From Planococcus ruber (GTDB lineage Bacteria > Bacillota > Bacilli > Bacillales_A > Planococcaceae): a stretch of 64,000 nt of DNA. Numbering within the stretch: the first letter of the stretch is position 1; each line of letters starts with the position of its first letter. The translations under genes were made by a program, and so were the position numbers. Below the pieces are notes generated by a model that was not told the origin of the DNA, made no database searches, and saw only the letters and a list, made by a program, of their open reading frames with translations. Shown here one piece after another: positions 8,278 to 16,186 of this stretch. The DNA is taken from positions 1,013,395 to 1,077,394 of the forward strand of contig NZ_JALHAG010000001.1 in assembly GCF_022819085.1 (NCBI RefSeq). Reading direction: 5' to 3'.

Positions 8278-8727
8278 ATGACCGAAATTTCTAATCATGA
8301 AATTATCTTCGATTACTCCCCTTTTCTCATAGAAGAAGGGAAGATCCGGGAGTTTGCCAAAGCGATCGGCAGCACAAATCCGATTTATTTCGATGCCGGC
8401 ATGGCAATAGAAAAGGGGCACCGGGCAATACCGGCGCCGCCGACTTTTGCGACCGTGATCGATTTTTGGAATGAACGGGATTTCTATCAATTGTTTCAGC
8501 AAATTGGCCTGGATCCGAATCATGTGCTTCACGGAGAACAGGAATATGAGTATGTCCAGACTCTATATGCCGGAGATGTTATTTGTGCCCAAGCTATTGT
8601 AAAAGAACGCATCGAGAAAAAATCCATGACTTTTTTCAAGCTTGAAACGATCTATAAGAATCAGCGAGAAGATATTGTATTGGTCAATCGTTCCACTTTA
8701 ATCGAAAGGGCGGCTGCAAGCGAATGA
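8278..8727 (+). CDS. MaoC-family dehydratase, N-terminal-type hot-dog subunit (FAS1-DH-like)
   Basis: 149-residue hot-dog fold protein resembling the non-catalytic half of two-subunit (R)-hydratases (HadA/HadC-like). Typical stretches are IREFAKAIGSTNPIYFD (about 24-40), IPAPPTFATVIDFW and LHGEQEYEYVQTLYAGDVI. The last four bases (ATGA) overlap the start of the next MaoC gene, so the two are translationally coupled and probably form a heterodimer that hydrates or dehydrates an acyl-CoA. The chain length and stereochemistry cannot be read from sequence. Confidence 0.85.
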   Translation: MTEISNHEIIFDYSPFLIEEGKIREFAKAIGSTNPIYFDAGMAIEKGHRAIPAPPTFATVIDFWNERDFYQLFQQIGLDPNHVLHGEQEYEYVQTLYAGDVICAQAIVKERIEKKSMTFFKLETIYKNQREDIVLVNRSTLIERAAASE

Positions 8728-9077
8728 ATGAATTGCCAGTAATCCGGAAACAGCCGCTCAAGCCGATTGACTTAGTCAAGTATTCAGGAGCTTCGGGTGA
8801 TTTCAATGAAATACATACGGTTCCAGGCGTTGCTCATGAAAAAGGGCTGAAAGACATTATCGCCCACGGCATGTTTTTGATGGGGTGGGCGGGCGAAGCC
8901 ATAGCCGAATGGTTTCCTGATAGAAAATTAAGCCGGTTCAAAGTCCGGTTTCAAGCAGTCACCCATCCGGGCAGTGAGCTCTTCATCAGCGGAGCTGCAG
9001 ATGGAAATAAAGGGGAAATTATAATCAGTGATTCGGTTGGCGAAGTGAAACTAAGAGGATCCTTTGAGATTCAATAA
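8724..9077 (+). CDS. MaoC-family dehydratase, catalytic subunit
   Basis: 117 residues carrying the hydratase-2 motif: YSGASGDFNEIHTVPGVAHEKGLKDIIAHGMFLMGW (about 14-49), with the Asp and His of the SGDFNEIH segment as expected catalytic residues. It acts on enoyl-CoA or 3-hydroxyacyl-CoA, normally with R stereochemistry. It begins inside the stop codon of the preceding gene (ATGA overlap), the usual arrangement of paired subunits. Together with the crotonase/dehydrogenase pair, this gives the cluster two separate hydration routes. Confidence 0.88.
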   Translation: MNELPVIRKQPLKPIDLVKYSGASGDFNEIHTVPGVAHEKGLKDIIAHGMFLMGWAGEAIAEWFPDRKLSRFKVRFQAVTHPGSELFISGAADGNKGEIIISDSVGEVKLRGSFEIQ

Positions 9078-9098
9078 ATATGTAGAGCTTTAATTTTC

Positions 9099-9112
9099 GG
9101 AACATTCGTTCA
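9099..9112 (-). promoter_or_regulatory. GAAC-N4-GTTC palindrome (LexA-like or TetR operator)
   Basis: Read on the minus strand it is TGAACGAATGTTCC, 13 of 14 matches to the Bacillus LexA consensus CGAACRNRYGTTYC. It lies in the only intergenic gap (52 bases) of the acyl-CoA gene run, just before the SDR gene. Given the context it may instead be the operator for the local TetR regulator. Confidence 0.4.
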
Positions 9113-9135
9113 TTTATCGGTTAGGAGGTATGTAC

Positions 9136-9909
9136 ATGCAAATTACTGCTTATCCCAGTTTTGATCTGGCAGGCAAAAAAGCCCTTGTGACAGGCGGCAG
9201 CAAAGGCATCGGTTTAGCGATAGCAGCGGGGCTTGCGCATTACGGGGCCGAAGTGATGATAACGGGGCGCCACGAAGAAGCTTTGATCGAAGCGGCAAGA
9301 GCGCTCGATGCCGAAGGCGGCAAAGTCAGCTGGAAAATATCCGATGTTACTTCCAAAGAAGATGTAGTGACGTTATTTAAACACATTGATGCAGAATTCG
9401 GCCAATTGGATATCTTGGTCAATAATGCGGGGATGAACATCCGCAAATTATTGGTCGAGGTAGAGGAAGAAGATTGGGACCGTGTGCTTGATACCAATCT
9501 GAAAGGAATTTTTCTCGTGGGGCAGCAAGCTGCCAAACGAATGATGGAGCAAAAGAATGGTCGAATCATCAACATCTCATCGATTCTCGGAAAAGTAGGA
9601 AATTCCTTGCAAACGAGTTACGCTGCAAGCAAAGGCGGCATCGACCAATTGACGAAAGTGTGGGCGGCGGAATTAGCCGAATACAATGTTACGGTCAATG
9701 GGCTTGCTCCTGCGTATATCAAAACGCCGATGACGGCGCATTTTCTGGAAGATCCCGAACGCCTTGGGAAAATTGTCGACCGCACCATGATGAAACGGAT
9801 GGGCGAAGTGGAAGAAATGATTGGCCCTACGGTCTTTTTTGCTTCGGATGCTTCCAGCTACGTGACCGGCCAGACTCTATATATCGATGGAGGATGGACC
9901 GCTAATTAA
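9136..9909 (+). CDS. Short-chain dehydrogenase/reductase (SDR)
   Basis: 257 residues from the ATG at 9136; the upstream ATG at 9130 touches the TTAGGAGGT site. Classical SDR: cofactor motif TGGSKGIG (about 18-25), structural NNAG (about 95-98), catalytic Ser in NISSILG and YAASKGG (Tyr and Lys about 161 and 165), then NGLAPAYIKTPMT. An Arg soon after the first strand (ITGRHEEAL) suggests NADP preference. Sequences of this kind are often labelled glucose or gluconate dehydrogenase; in this cluster oxidation of a hydroxyacyl-CoA or a hydroxy acid is more likely. It starts a possible second transcription block after the 52-base gap. Confidence 0.92.
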   Translation: MQITAYPSFDLAGKKALVTGGSKGIGLAIAAGLAHYGAEVMITGRHEEALIEAARALDAEGGKVSWKISDVTSKEDVVTLFKHIDAEFGQLDILVNNAGMNIRKLLVEVEEEDWDRVLDTNLKGIFLVGQQAAKRMMEQKNGRIINISSILGKVGNSLQTSYAASKGGIDQLTKVWAAELAEYNVTVNGLAPAYIKTPMTAHFLEDPERLGKIVDRTMMKRMGEVEEMIGPTVFFASDASSYVTGQTLYIDGGWTAN

Positions 9910-9927
9910 AATTGTGAGGTGGCCTCA

Positions 9928-11451
9928 ATGAATTATCAATCTGTCCCGGCATTGCTGGCAGAGAAATCTGCAGAAAACCCGGATAAAGAATTTGTGTTAG
10001 TAGAAGATAGGCACGGTGAGATAGAAACGATGACTTATCGTGAATTTCAGGAGAACGTGCAGAGACTGGCGAGCGTTCTATCTGGATACGGCATCCAAAA
10101 AGGAGATAAAGTGCTGCTTCATCTTCCGAATGGGAGCGCATTTATGCTGTCGTGGTTTGCGATTCTGTCCATCGGTGCCGTGATGGTGCCGACAAATATC
10201 CTTTCGACAAGAGAAGAAATGGATTATCTAACCTCTCACTCTGAAAGCAAACTGATCATCACGGAAAAGGCTTATGAAGCGAAGTTCACCGCATTCGACC
10301 TTCCGCTGCTCTTTTCAAGGCTTGGCAGCGGCCAAGAAGGAATTTGGCTGGAAGAAGAAATCAGAAAATCAACCACGCTTCAGAATCTTCCTATGATTCT
10401 ACCAGAAGACGAAGCGGCCATTCTATACACATCCGGAACCACTTCCAAGCCGAAAGGGGTCGTTTTGACTCATTATAATTACCTCCATACTGGTCAAAAA
10501 ATGTCTGAGCATTTAGGCTATCAAAAAACAGACCGGCCATTAATCGTGTTGCCGATGTTTCACGGGAATGGACAATATTATATGGCAATGCCAGCACTTT
10601 ATGCCGGCGCTAGCATTGCAATTACAGAAACTTTCAGTGCCACGAATTACATGAAACAGGCAAAGCGGATGAATGCCACGATCGGTTCACTATTTTCAGC
10701 GCCCATAAAAATGATTTTGAAGAAAGAATACGATCCGCAAGACGCAGAAAATAAGATGCGTTTGATCATTTATGCCCAAGCTTTAACAGATGAACAATAC
10801 ACTTTATTTACAGAAAGGTATCAAGTGCCGCTTCGGCAGTTATATGGCATGACAGAAACAGTAGCGATCCCTTTAATGCGCCCGCTGAATGATACTTTGG
10901 ATCATTTGACCATAGGTGAAGAAGTTTGCGGTTACCGAGTCATTTTGCGAGATGAACAAAGAAAGGAAGTGGAGATTGGAGAAGAAGGCGAAATTACGGT
11001 TTATGGACAGCCCGGGATGACCATCATGAAAGAATATTTTAAGAATCCACAAGCAACAGAAGAGACCATCCAGGAAAACTGGCTCTATACCGGAGACATG
11101 GCAAGGAAGGATCCTGCAACCGGCCGGTTCTATTTTGTAGACCGGAAAAAAGACATGATGAAACGGGCGGGAGAGAACATTGCAGCGGGTGAAGTGGAAG
11201 CTGTTTTAAATGAGCATGAAGCGGTTTTTGAGAGCGCGGTCGTATCGGTTCCGGATCCGGTTTATGAAGAAGCGATTCATGCGTTTGTCATTTTGAAGGA
11301 AGGGGCTTCTGTAAACGGCGATGAATTGGTCGAGTGGTGCAAGGAGCGGATGGCAAAGTTTAAAGTTCCGCAAGAGGTCCACATTACAGAAGAATTTCCG
11401 CGTACATCCGTCGGGAAAATTCAAAAACATCAAATGAAAAAATGGATATGA
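9928..11451 (+). CDS. Acyl-CoA synthetase (AMP-forming, class I adenylate-forming enzyme)
   Basis: 507 residues from the ATG at 9928 behind GTGAGGTGG. Adenylate-forming motifs are clear: ILYTSGTTSKPKGVVLTH (about 168-185), YGMTETVAIPLM, YTGDMARKDPATGRFYFVDRKKDMMKRAGENI and the C-terminal catalytic Lys in RTSVGKIQKHQM. It activates a carboxylic acid with ATP and CoA, and so provides the entry step for the acid imported by the TRAP or AtoE carrier. The relatively short N-terminus matches crotonobetaine/cyclohexanecarboxylate-type ligases rather than long-chain FadD. The chain length of the substrate cannot be predicted. Confidence 0.94.
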   Translation: MNYQSVPALLAEKSAENPDKEFVLVEDRHGEIETMTYREFQENVQRLASVLSGYGIQKGDKVLLHLPNGSAFMLSWFAILSIGAVMVPTNILSTREEMDYLTSHSESKLIITEKAYEAKFTAFDLPLLFSRLGSGQEGIWLEEEIRKSTTLQNLPMILPEDEAAILYTSGTTSKPKGVVLTHYNYLHTGQKMSEHLGYQKTDRPLIVLPMFHGNGQYYMAMPALYAGASIAITETFSATNYMKQAKRMNATIGSLFSAPIKMILKKEYDPQDAENKMRLIIYAQALTDEQYTLFTERYQVPLRQLYGMTETVAIPLMRPLNDTLDHLTIGEEVCGYRVILRDEQRKEVEIGEEGEITVYGQPGMTIMKEYFKNPQATEETIQENWLYTGDMARKDPATGRFYFVDRKKDMMKRAGENIAAGEVEAVLNEHEAVFESAVVSVPDPVYEEAIHAFVILKEGASVNGDELVEWCKERMAKFKVPQEVHITEEFPRTSVGKIQKHQMKKWI

Positions 11452-11463
11452 GGAGGAATGGGA

Positions 11464-12855
11464 ATGGTGGAAGTGAAGAATGCTGAAGAATTAGAAAGAG
11501 AGAAAGTCTTAAACGCCCAGAAGAACAACCCACTGGCAAGAGTCGCTGGATTTTTTGCGCGAATTGCAGAAAGATGGCTGCCGGATGCCTTTGTCTTTGC
11601 CATTATCCTAACCGCTATCGCTTTTGTTGCAGGTGTCATTTTCACTGATTCAAGCCCGCTCGATATGATGAGGTATTGGGGAGACGGCATGTGGGGTCTT
11701 CTGACATTCACTGCTCAAATCATCACCACATTTGTCTTGAGCTATGCCTTAGCCTTGACGAAGACAGTGTCCGATACGCTTGAAAAAATCGCGGCTAAAT
11801 GTAAAACGCCGAATTCTGCTATTCTGATGGTGACGTTCACTGCGCTGGCTGCCTCTATGATCAGCTGGGCTTTCGGTTTGGTTGTCGCAGGAATTATGGC
11901 GAAGCTGGTGGCCAAAAAAGTACTTGATGTGGATTACCGTGTTTTGGTTGCTGCAGGCTATTCTGGATTCTTAATCTGGGAAGGCGGTTTGTCGTCCTCT
12001 CCAGCCCTATTCGTTGCAACAGCAGGACACATTTTCGAAGGGGATATCGGGGTCGTACCCATTTCGGAGACGTTGATGTCGGGTGTAAATATCGCAATCG
12101 TCCTTATTCTGTTTTTCACTCTGCCTTTTGTCATGCGCTTTATCCATCCGAAAAATCCGAAAGACCGCTTTATTGTCGAACAGTCCCGCTTGGAAGATAA
12201 AATCGAAATTGAAGAGAAAAAAGAAGAAACGAATTATCCAAATGATAAAATTGAAAAAACTCGCCTCATTCCTCTCATTGGAGGCTTTTTAGGGTTGAGC
12301 TATTTGGTCAACCATTTCATTACAAATGGGTTCTCACTGGATTTGAACACGGTCAATTTAATCTTCTTAACCGCTGCACTTCTGTTATTTGCAAACGTAC
12401 GGGAACTGGCGGAAGGCTTACTGAAATCTGTGAACAGTGTAGGGCAATTTGTCCTGCAATATCCGTTCTATGCCGGAATCATGGGGATGCTCGGAGCTTC
12501 GGGCTTGGCTGTCCTTTTATCTAACTTTTTTATCGATATTTCCAATGCCAATACGCTGCCGCTTTGGACTTTCCTTTCTGCGGGAATCCTAAACGTTTTC
12601 ATTCCTTCCGGAGGCGGGCAATGGGCTGTACAGGCACCAATTGTCATTCCGGCAGCGCTTGAAATGGGTGTCGCTCCTGCGAAAGTGGTCATGGCAGTAG
12701 CGTGGGGCGATAGTTGGACAAATATGATCCAACCGTTCTGGGCAATCCCGCTCCTCGCGATTGCTGGACTTAAAATCCGCGATATTATGGGCTACACGAT
12801 GATTGCCTTGATCTATGGCGGCTTAGTCATCGGAGCATGTATGCTGATATTTTAA
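11464..12855 (+). CDS. atoE: Short-chain fatty acid transporter (AtoE family)
   Basis: 463 residues from the ATG at 11464, seven bases after AGGAGG (an ATG at 11458 is too close). The protein is a polytopic membrane carrier of the AtoE family, with PLARVAGFFARIAERWLPDAFVFAIILTAI at the start and the hallmark segment FIPSGGGQWAVQAPIVIPAA (about 377-396), followed by WGDSWTNMIQPFWAIPLL. AtoE proteins take up butyrate, acetoacetate and similar acids. It sits directly behind the acyl-CoA synthetase gene (12-base gap), consistent with uptake followed by activation. It gives the cluster a second, proton-linked route beside the TRAP system. Confidence 0.93.
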   Translation: MVEVKNAEELEREKVLNAQKNNPLARVAGFFARIAERWLPDAFVFAIILTAIAFVAGVIFTDSSPLDMMRYWGDGMWGLLTFTAQIITTFVLSYALALTKTVSDTLEKIAAKCKTPNSAILMVTFTALAASMISWAFGLVVAGIMAKLVAKKVLDVDYRVLVAAGYSGFLIWEGGLSSSPALFVATAGHIFEGDIGVVPISETLMSGVNIAIVLILFFTLPFVMRFIHPKNPKDRFIVEQSRLEDKIEIEEKKEETNYPNDKIEKTRLIPLIGGFLGLSYLVNHFITNGFSLDLNTVNLIFLTAALLLFANVRELAEGLLKSVNSVGQFVLQYPFYAGIMGMLGASGLAVLLSNFFIDISNANTLPLWTFLSAGILNVFIPSGGGQWAVQAPIVIPAALEMGVAPAKVVMAVAWGDSWTNMIQPFWAIPLLAIAGLKIRDIMGYTMIALIYGGLVIGACMLIF

Positions 12856-12877
12856 TTTGTAAAGGCGGCGTTATCCT

Positions 12878-13864
12878 ATGAAAGCAATTCTAGTAAATGA
12901 GCCGGGTCCACCTGAAGTGTTAAAGCTTAAAGAAATAGACAAGCCGGCTATTGCTCCAAATCAAGTATTGATCCGTGTTCAGGCCATCAGTGTGAATTTC
13001 GCTGATATCAAGGCGCGGCAAGGCCAATATCATGGCATCGAAGCCGGCTCCGCGTTTATTCCGGGGCTGGACTGTTCAGGTGAAATCATTGAAATAGGGG
13101 AAGAGGTAAGCCGTTTTCAATTGGGGCAGCGCGTCATGGCATTTCCAAAAGCGGGAAGCTATGCAGAATATGCAGCAGCGGATGAAGCGTTAACATTCCA
13201 TGTGCCGGATGAATTGGAGATGGAAACAGCTGCAGCTTCACTGACTATAGGAGTCACCGCTTATAATGTTATAAAAAAAATGGCGAGCTTAGTTCCGGGA
13301 GAGACGATTCTTATTCATTCGGCAGCTGGCGGCATCGGTTCGGTTGCCATTCAACTGGCTAAAGTTTATGGTGCTGCCCAAATTATCGGAACCGTTGGAA
13401 GTGATGAAAAAATTGCGGCTGCCAAAAGTTTCGGCGCTGATCATGTCATCAACTATTCGACTGAAGATTTTGCTGAGCAAGTGAATAGCTTGACGGATGG
13501 CAAAGGAGCGGATGTGATCCTAGATACGATAGCGGGAAGCCATTTTGAAAAGAGCATGGATTGCTTGGCGCCATTTGGAAGGATCATCAGTTTCGGGCAC
13601 GCTAATGACGGTTCTGCAGCAGGACGTATTAAAACTACCGATCTCCATTCGAGTTGCCGTTCGGTGATTGGCTACAGCACCGGAACTTATCGGAAGCAGC
13701 GCCCTGAATTTTTGCAGGAAGGCGCTTCGGCCATTGTGGAGCTATTGCTTCAAGGAAAATTGGATATCGCCATATCAAAACGTTATCCATTAGCTGAAGC
13801 TGCCCAAGCACATGCTCGTATTGAAAGCAGGAAAAGCATCGGAAAAGTGGTGCTGCTGCCCTGA
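12878..13864 (+). CDS. NADPH:quinone oxidoreductase family protein (medium-chain dehydrogenase)
   Basis: 328 residues. N-terminal GroES-like domain with NFADIKARQGQY and PGLDCSGEIIEIG, then a Rossmann domain with HSAAGGIGSVAIQLAK (about 146-161) and IGTVGSDEKIAAAKSFGADHVINY. No cysteine ligands for structural or catalytic zinc are seen, so it belongs to the zeta-crystallin/QOR branch that reduces quinones or enones with NADPH. It is the last gene of the cluster: a strong terminator follows 15 bases later. It is a paralogue of the fragment at the window start. Confidence 0.92.
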   Translation: MKAILVNEPGPPEVLKLKEIDKPAIAPNQVLIRVQAISVNFADIKARQGQYHGIEAGSAFIPGLDCSGEIIEIGEEVSRFQLGQRVMAFPKAGSYAEYAAADEALTFHVPDELEMETAAASLTIGVTAYNVIKKMASLVPGETILIHSAAGGIGSVAIQLAKVYGAAQIIGTVGSDEKIAAAKSFGADHVINYSTEDFAEQVNSLTDGKGADVILDTIAGSHFEKSMDCLAPFGRIISFGHANDGSAAGRIKTTDLHSSCRSVIGYSTGTYRKQRPEFLQEGASAIVELLLQGKLDIAISKRYPLAEAAQAHARIESRKSIGKVVLLP

Positions 13865-13879
13865 ATATATGGTCATTTG

Positions 13880-13912
13880 ACTGCCTTGCCTTTGATAGGC
13901 AGGGCAGTTTTC
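13880..13912 (+). terminator. Rho-independent terminator of the acyl-CoA cluster
   Basis: A 12-bp stem ACTGCCTTGCCT (13880-13891) / AGGCAGGGCAGT (13897-13908), with one G-U pair, a 5-base loop and a short T tract. It separates the catabolic cluster from rpoN. Confidence 0.85.
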
Positions 13913-13947
13913 TGATTTAATGCCTAAACTTTCGAGGAGTGGTCTGT

Positions 13948-15261
13948 ATGCAAACAGGAATCAGTTTGGAGCAAGTCCAAGTATCAAAAGTACATATGAC
14001 GCCAGCGTTGTCTCAAGCGATTAACTTATTACAGCTTTCTTCAGACGAATTAAAAGAATATGTGAACGAGCGGATTTATGAAAATCCTTTCCTCAAATTT
14101 AAAGATGACCAAGCGCCTGCTTATTCAAAAAAGGACTATATAAGTCCTTTTGAGTTTATCGAAGCAAAAGAAAACAAATTGAAGAATGATCTAATGGAAC
14201 AAACCCTCTTGCTTAATCTGACAGCGCCGCAGCGGCGTATTCTCCATTTCCTCATGGCAAGTCTGGAACCGACTGGATTCTTGGCTATGGATGCCGCGGA
14301 GGCAGCGGAAATCTTGGGGGCCGGCAAATGGGAAGTGGAAGAAATGATAGAGAAACTAAAAAACTTGGAGCCTGGCGGAATTGGCTGCCAGGACCTGATG
14401 GACTATATTCTTTTTCAGCTCAACGCAAAGAAGCAAACAAGAGTTGTGGCATACACTAAAGAAATTGTGAAAAATAACTTAATGGAATGGGCAGCTCAAA
14501 ACTATCGTTTGATTATGGATAAATATGGGGTTAACTCTGAAGAAATTGAAGAGATTTCTCAGCTCTTGCTGAGTTTGAAAAAATCGCCTGTAGATGGCCT
14601 GGCAGATGAAACGACGGCATTCCAAGCGCCTGATGTCAAGGTGGAATTTATTGGGAATCAACACATTTTACATATAAACGATCATTTGTTGCCCCAAATA
14701 CAGATCGACTCCGCATACATTCAAGAACTGTCAAAAGAAGAAACAGATTCGATCAAATCGTACATCCGTGAAAAGCGAAGTGAGGCAGAATTTTTAATCA
14801 AAAGTTTAGAAAAGAGAAAAATAACATTGTCGACTGTGGCGGAAGCAATCATCGAGTATCAAAAGGAATTTTTTATATCGCCAGCCAATAGTTTAAAACC
14901 GCTTCGTTTAAAGGATATTGCCCAAAAAATTAAAGTCCATGAATCGACTGTGAGCAGAATTACGCGCAATACATGCATGCAAACACCAAAAGGCCTTTTT
15001 TCTTTTAAATTCTTCTTTCAGCAGGGGATGGCATTAAACGGCAGTGATGAAACAGAATCGATTTTGAAAGTGAAACAAAGGATAAAAGCGATCATTGAAA
15101 TGGAAAATCGCCAGCATCCTTTTTCCGATGAAAAAATTAAAGAATTGCTGGTAAGAGAAGGCCTTCAAATTTCCAGGCGGACAATCGCTAAGTACCGAAC
15201 AGAATTGGGAATCTGTGATTCTGTAAAAAGAAGAACAGCTAGAGAAATTTTGCATTCTTAG
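13948..15261 (+). CDS. rpoN: RNA polymerase sigma-54 factor (RpoN/SigL)
   Basis: 437 residues from the ATG at 13948 behind GAGGAG; an in-frame GTG at 13939 lies inside that site. Region I starts SLEQVQVSKVHMTPALSQAINLLQLSSDELKEYVNE, the Gln/Leu-rich activator-response region. The core-binding domain follows, then the HTH (LKDIAQKIKVHESTVSRITRNTCMQTPKGLFSFKFFF) and the RpoN box as ISRRTIAKYRTELGI (canonical ARRTVAKYRE). It directs RNA polymerase to -24/-12 promoters and needs an enhancer-binding ATPase. One near-consensus -24/-12 promoter lies only 100 bases downstream and a matching activator gene is encoded at 20286. Confidence 0.97.
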   Translation: MQTGISLEQVQVSKVHMTPALSQAINLLQLSSDELKEYVNERIYENPFLKFKDDQAPAYSKKDYISPFEFIEAKENKLKNDLMEQTLLLNLTAPQRRILHFLMASLEPTGFLAMDAAEAAEILGAGKWEVEEMIEKLKNLEPGGIGCQDLMDYILFQLNAKKQTRVVAYTKEIVKNNLMEWAAQNYRLIMDKYGVNSEEIEEISQLLLSLKKSPVDGLADETTAFQAPDVKVEFIGNQHILHINDHLLPQIQIDSAYIQELSKEETDSIKSYIREKRSEAEFLIKSLEKRKITLSTVAEAIIEYQKEFFISPANSLKPLRLKDIAQKIKVHESTVSRITRNTCMQTPKGLFSFKFFFQQGMALNGSDETESILKVKQRIKAIIEMENRQHPFSDEKIKELLVREGLQISRRTIAKYRTELGICDSVKRRTAREILHS

Positions 15262-15265
15262 AAAT

Positions 15266-15289
15266 AAGAAATTCTCATGGGAATTTCTT
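15266..15289. repeat. Perfect inverted repeat after rpoN: candidate activator-binding site or weak terminator
   Basis: AAGAAATTC (15266-15274), 6-base spacer, GAATTTCTT (15281-15289). The stem is AT-rich and the tail TTCTCGTAA is not a true T tract, so termination would be poor. Its centre is about 114 bases upstream of the expected sigma-54 start site, a normal distance for an enhancer-binding protein site. Confidence 0.5.
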
Positions 15290-15363
15290 TCTCGTAATAA
15301 ATATTGAGCCTCTGGAGTGAGGAGGGGTGTGCAATCCACTTGAGTTGGAACACTGCATAATAG

Positions 15364-15380
15364 TTGGCACGAAAATTGCA
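15364..15380 (+). promoter_or_regulatory. Sigma-54 (-24/-12) promoter
   Basis: TTGGCAC (15364-15370), 5 bases, TTGCA (15376-15380); the GG and GC dinucleotides are 12 bases apart as required. This is essentially the consensus TGGCAC-N5-TTGCA. Transcription should start near 15392, about 134 bases before the first gene of the dehydrogenase operon. Confidence 0.92.
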
Positions 15381-15480
15381 TAATGTATAGCAAGGTAGTC
15401 ATTTACCGAGGGAGTCGAAGCAAAAGGGGGGAGAGCCGCTTAGTTCTCGCAAAAAGAATTCAGAAAGATGGCCGCCATTT

Positions 15481-15495
15481 TTGTAAACGCTTACT
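15481..15495 (+). promoter_or_regulatory. CcpA binding site (cre)
   Basis: TTGTAAACGCTTACT matches the cre consensus WTGNAANCGNWNNCW at every defined position. It lies about 90 bases downstream of the expected sigma-54 start and 31 bases before the first gene, a position that would act as a roadblock under glucose repression. Confidence 0.85.
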
Positions 15496-15525
15496 TTTCT
15501 ATTTGGCCGGTAAAAGGAGGCTTTC

Positions 15526-16164
15526 ATGAAGCCGCTCACTATTCAGAGATTTACATTCGGCAAATTGCGGAGCAATAGCTACGCTGTCACGGATGAAGAA
15601 ACGTTTTGCATTGTCATAGACCCTGGAGAAAATCCGCAATCGCTGCTTGCCTATATCCGAAACCGAAAAGTGGATTATATCCTATTGACGCACGGGCATT
15701 ACGACCATATTGCCGGTGTGGATGAAGTGAGGCGGGCAACGGACGCCTCTGTCGTAATCCATCAAGCTGAAGCGGATTATTTGATCGATCCAAAACTGAA
15801 TTTATCTTTTGGAAATGAGAAACAAATTAAGTGCGAGTGGCCGGATATTTTATTGAACGGGAATGAGCTGGTGAAATGCGGCGAGCTTTCCGTGAAAGTG
15901 ATTCATACACCGGGCCACTCCCCAGGAAGCGTCAGCTATTTATTGAATGATGAATATTTATTTTCAGGCGATGCATTGCTCGCAGGATTGATTGGCCCGA
16001 CAGATCTGCCTTTTGGCAATCGTGGGCAATTGAAAACTTCCATTCGTGAGAAGTTGTTTACGCTTCCGGACGAAGTGGCCGTTTACCCAGGCCACGGAGA
16101 GGCCACAGATATCGGAATAGAAAAAGAAACAAATCAGTTTCCGAATATGAAAAGCTTTTATTGA
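15526..16164 (+). CDS. Metallo-beta-lactamase fold hydrolase (glyoxalase II-like)
   Basis: 212 residues. The metal motif THGHYDHIAG (HxHxDH, about 53-62) and the later HTPGHSPGSVSY, FSGDALLAG and YPGHGEATDIG supply the remaining His and Asp ligands of the family. Such enzymes hydrolyse thioesters such as S-lactoylglutathione, and Bacillales members act with bacillithiol or on other thioesters. It is the first gene of the sigma-54 operon, 22 bases before E1 alpha, behind AAAAGGAGGC. Its co-expression with a 2-oxoacid or acetoin dehydrogenase is unusual; clearing an inhibitory thioester is one possible reason (inference). Confidence 0.87.
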   Translation: MKPLTIQRFTFGKLRSNSYAVTDEETFCIVIDPGENPQSLLAYIRNRKVDYILLTHGHYDHIAGVDEVRRATDASVVIHQAEADYLIDPKLNLSFGNEKQIKCEWPDILLNGNELVKCGELSVKVIHTPGHSPGSVSYLLNDEYLFSGDALLAGLIGPTDLPFGNRGQLKTSIREKLFTLPDEVAVYPGHGEATDIGIEKETNQFPNMKSFY

Positions 16165-16186
16165 ATTCAAAAAGGAGTGAAGGATA

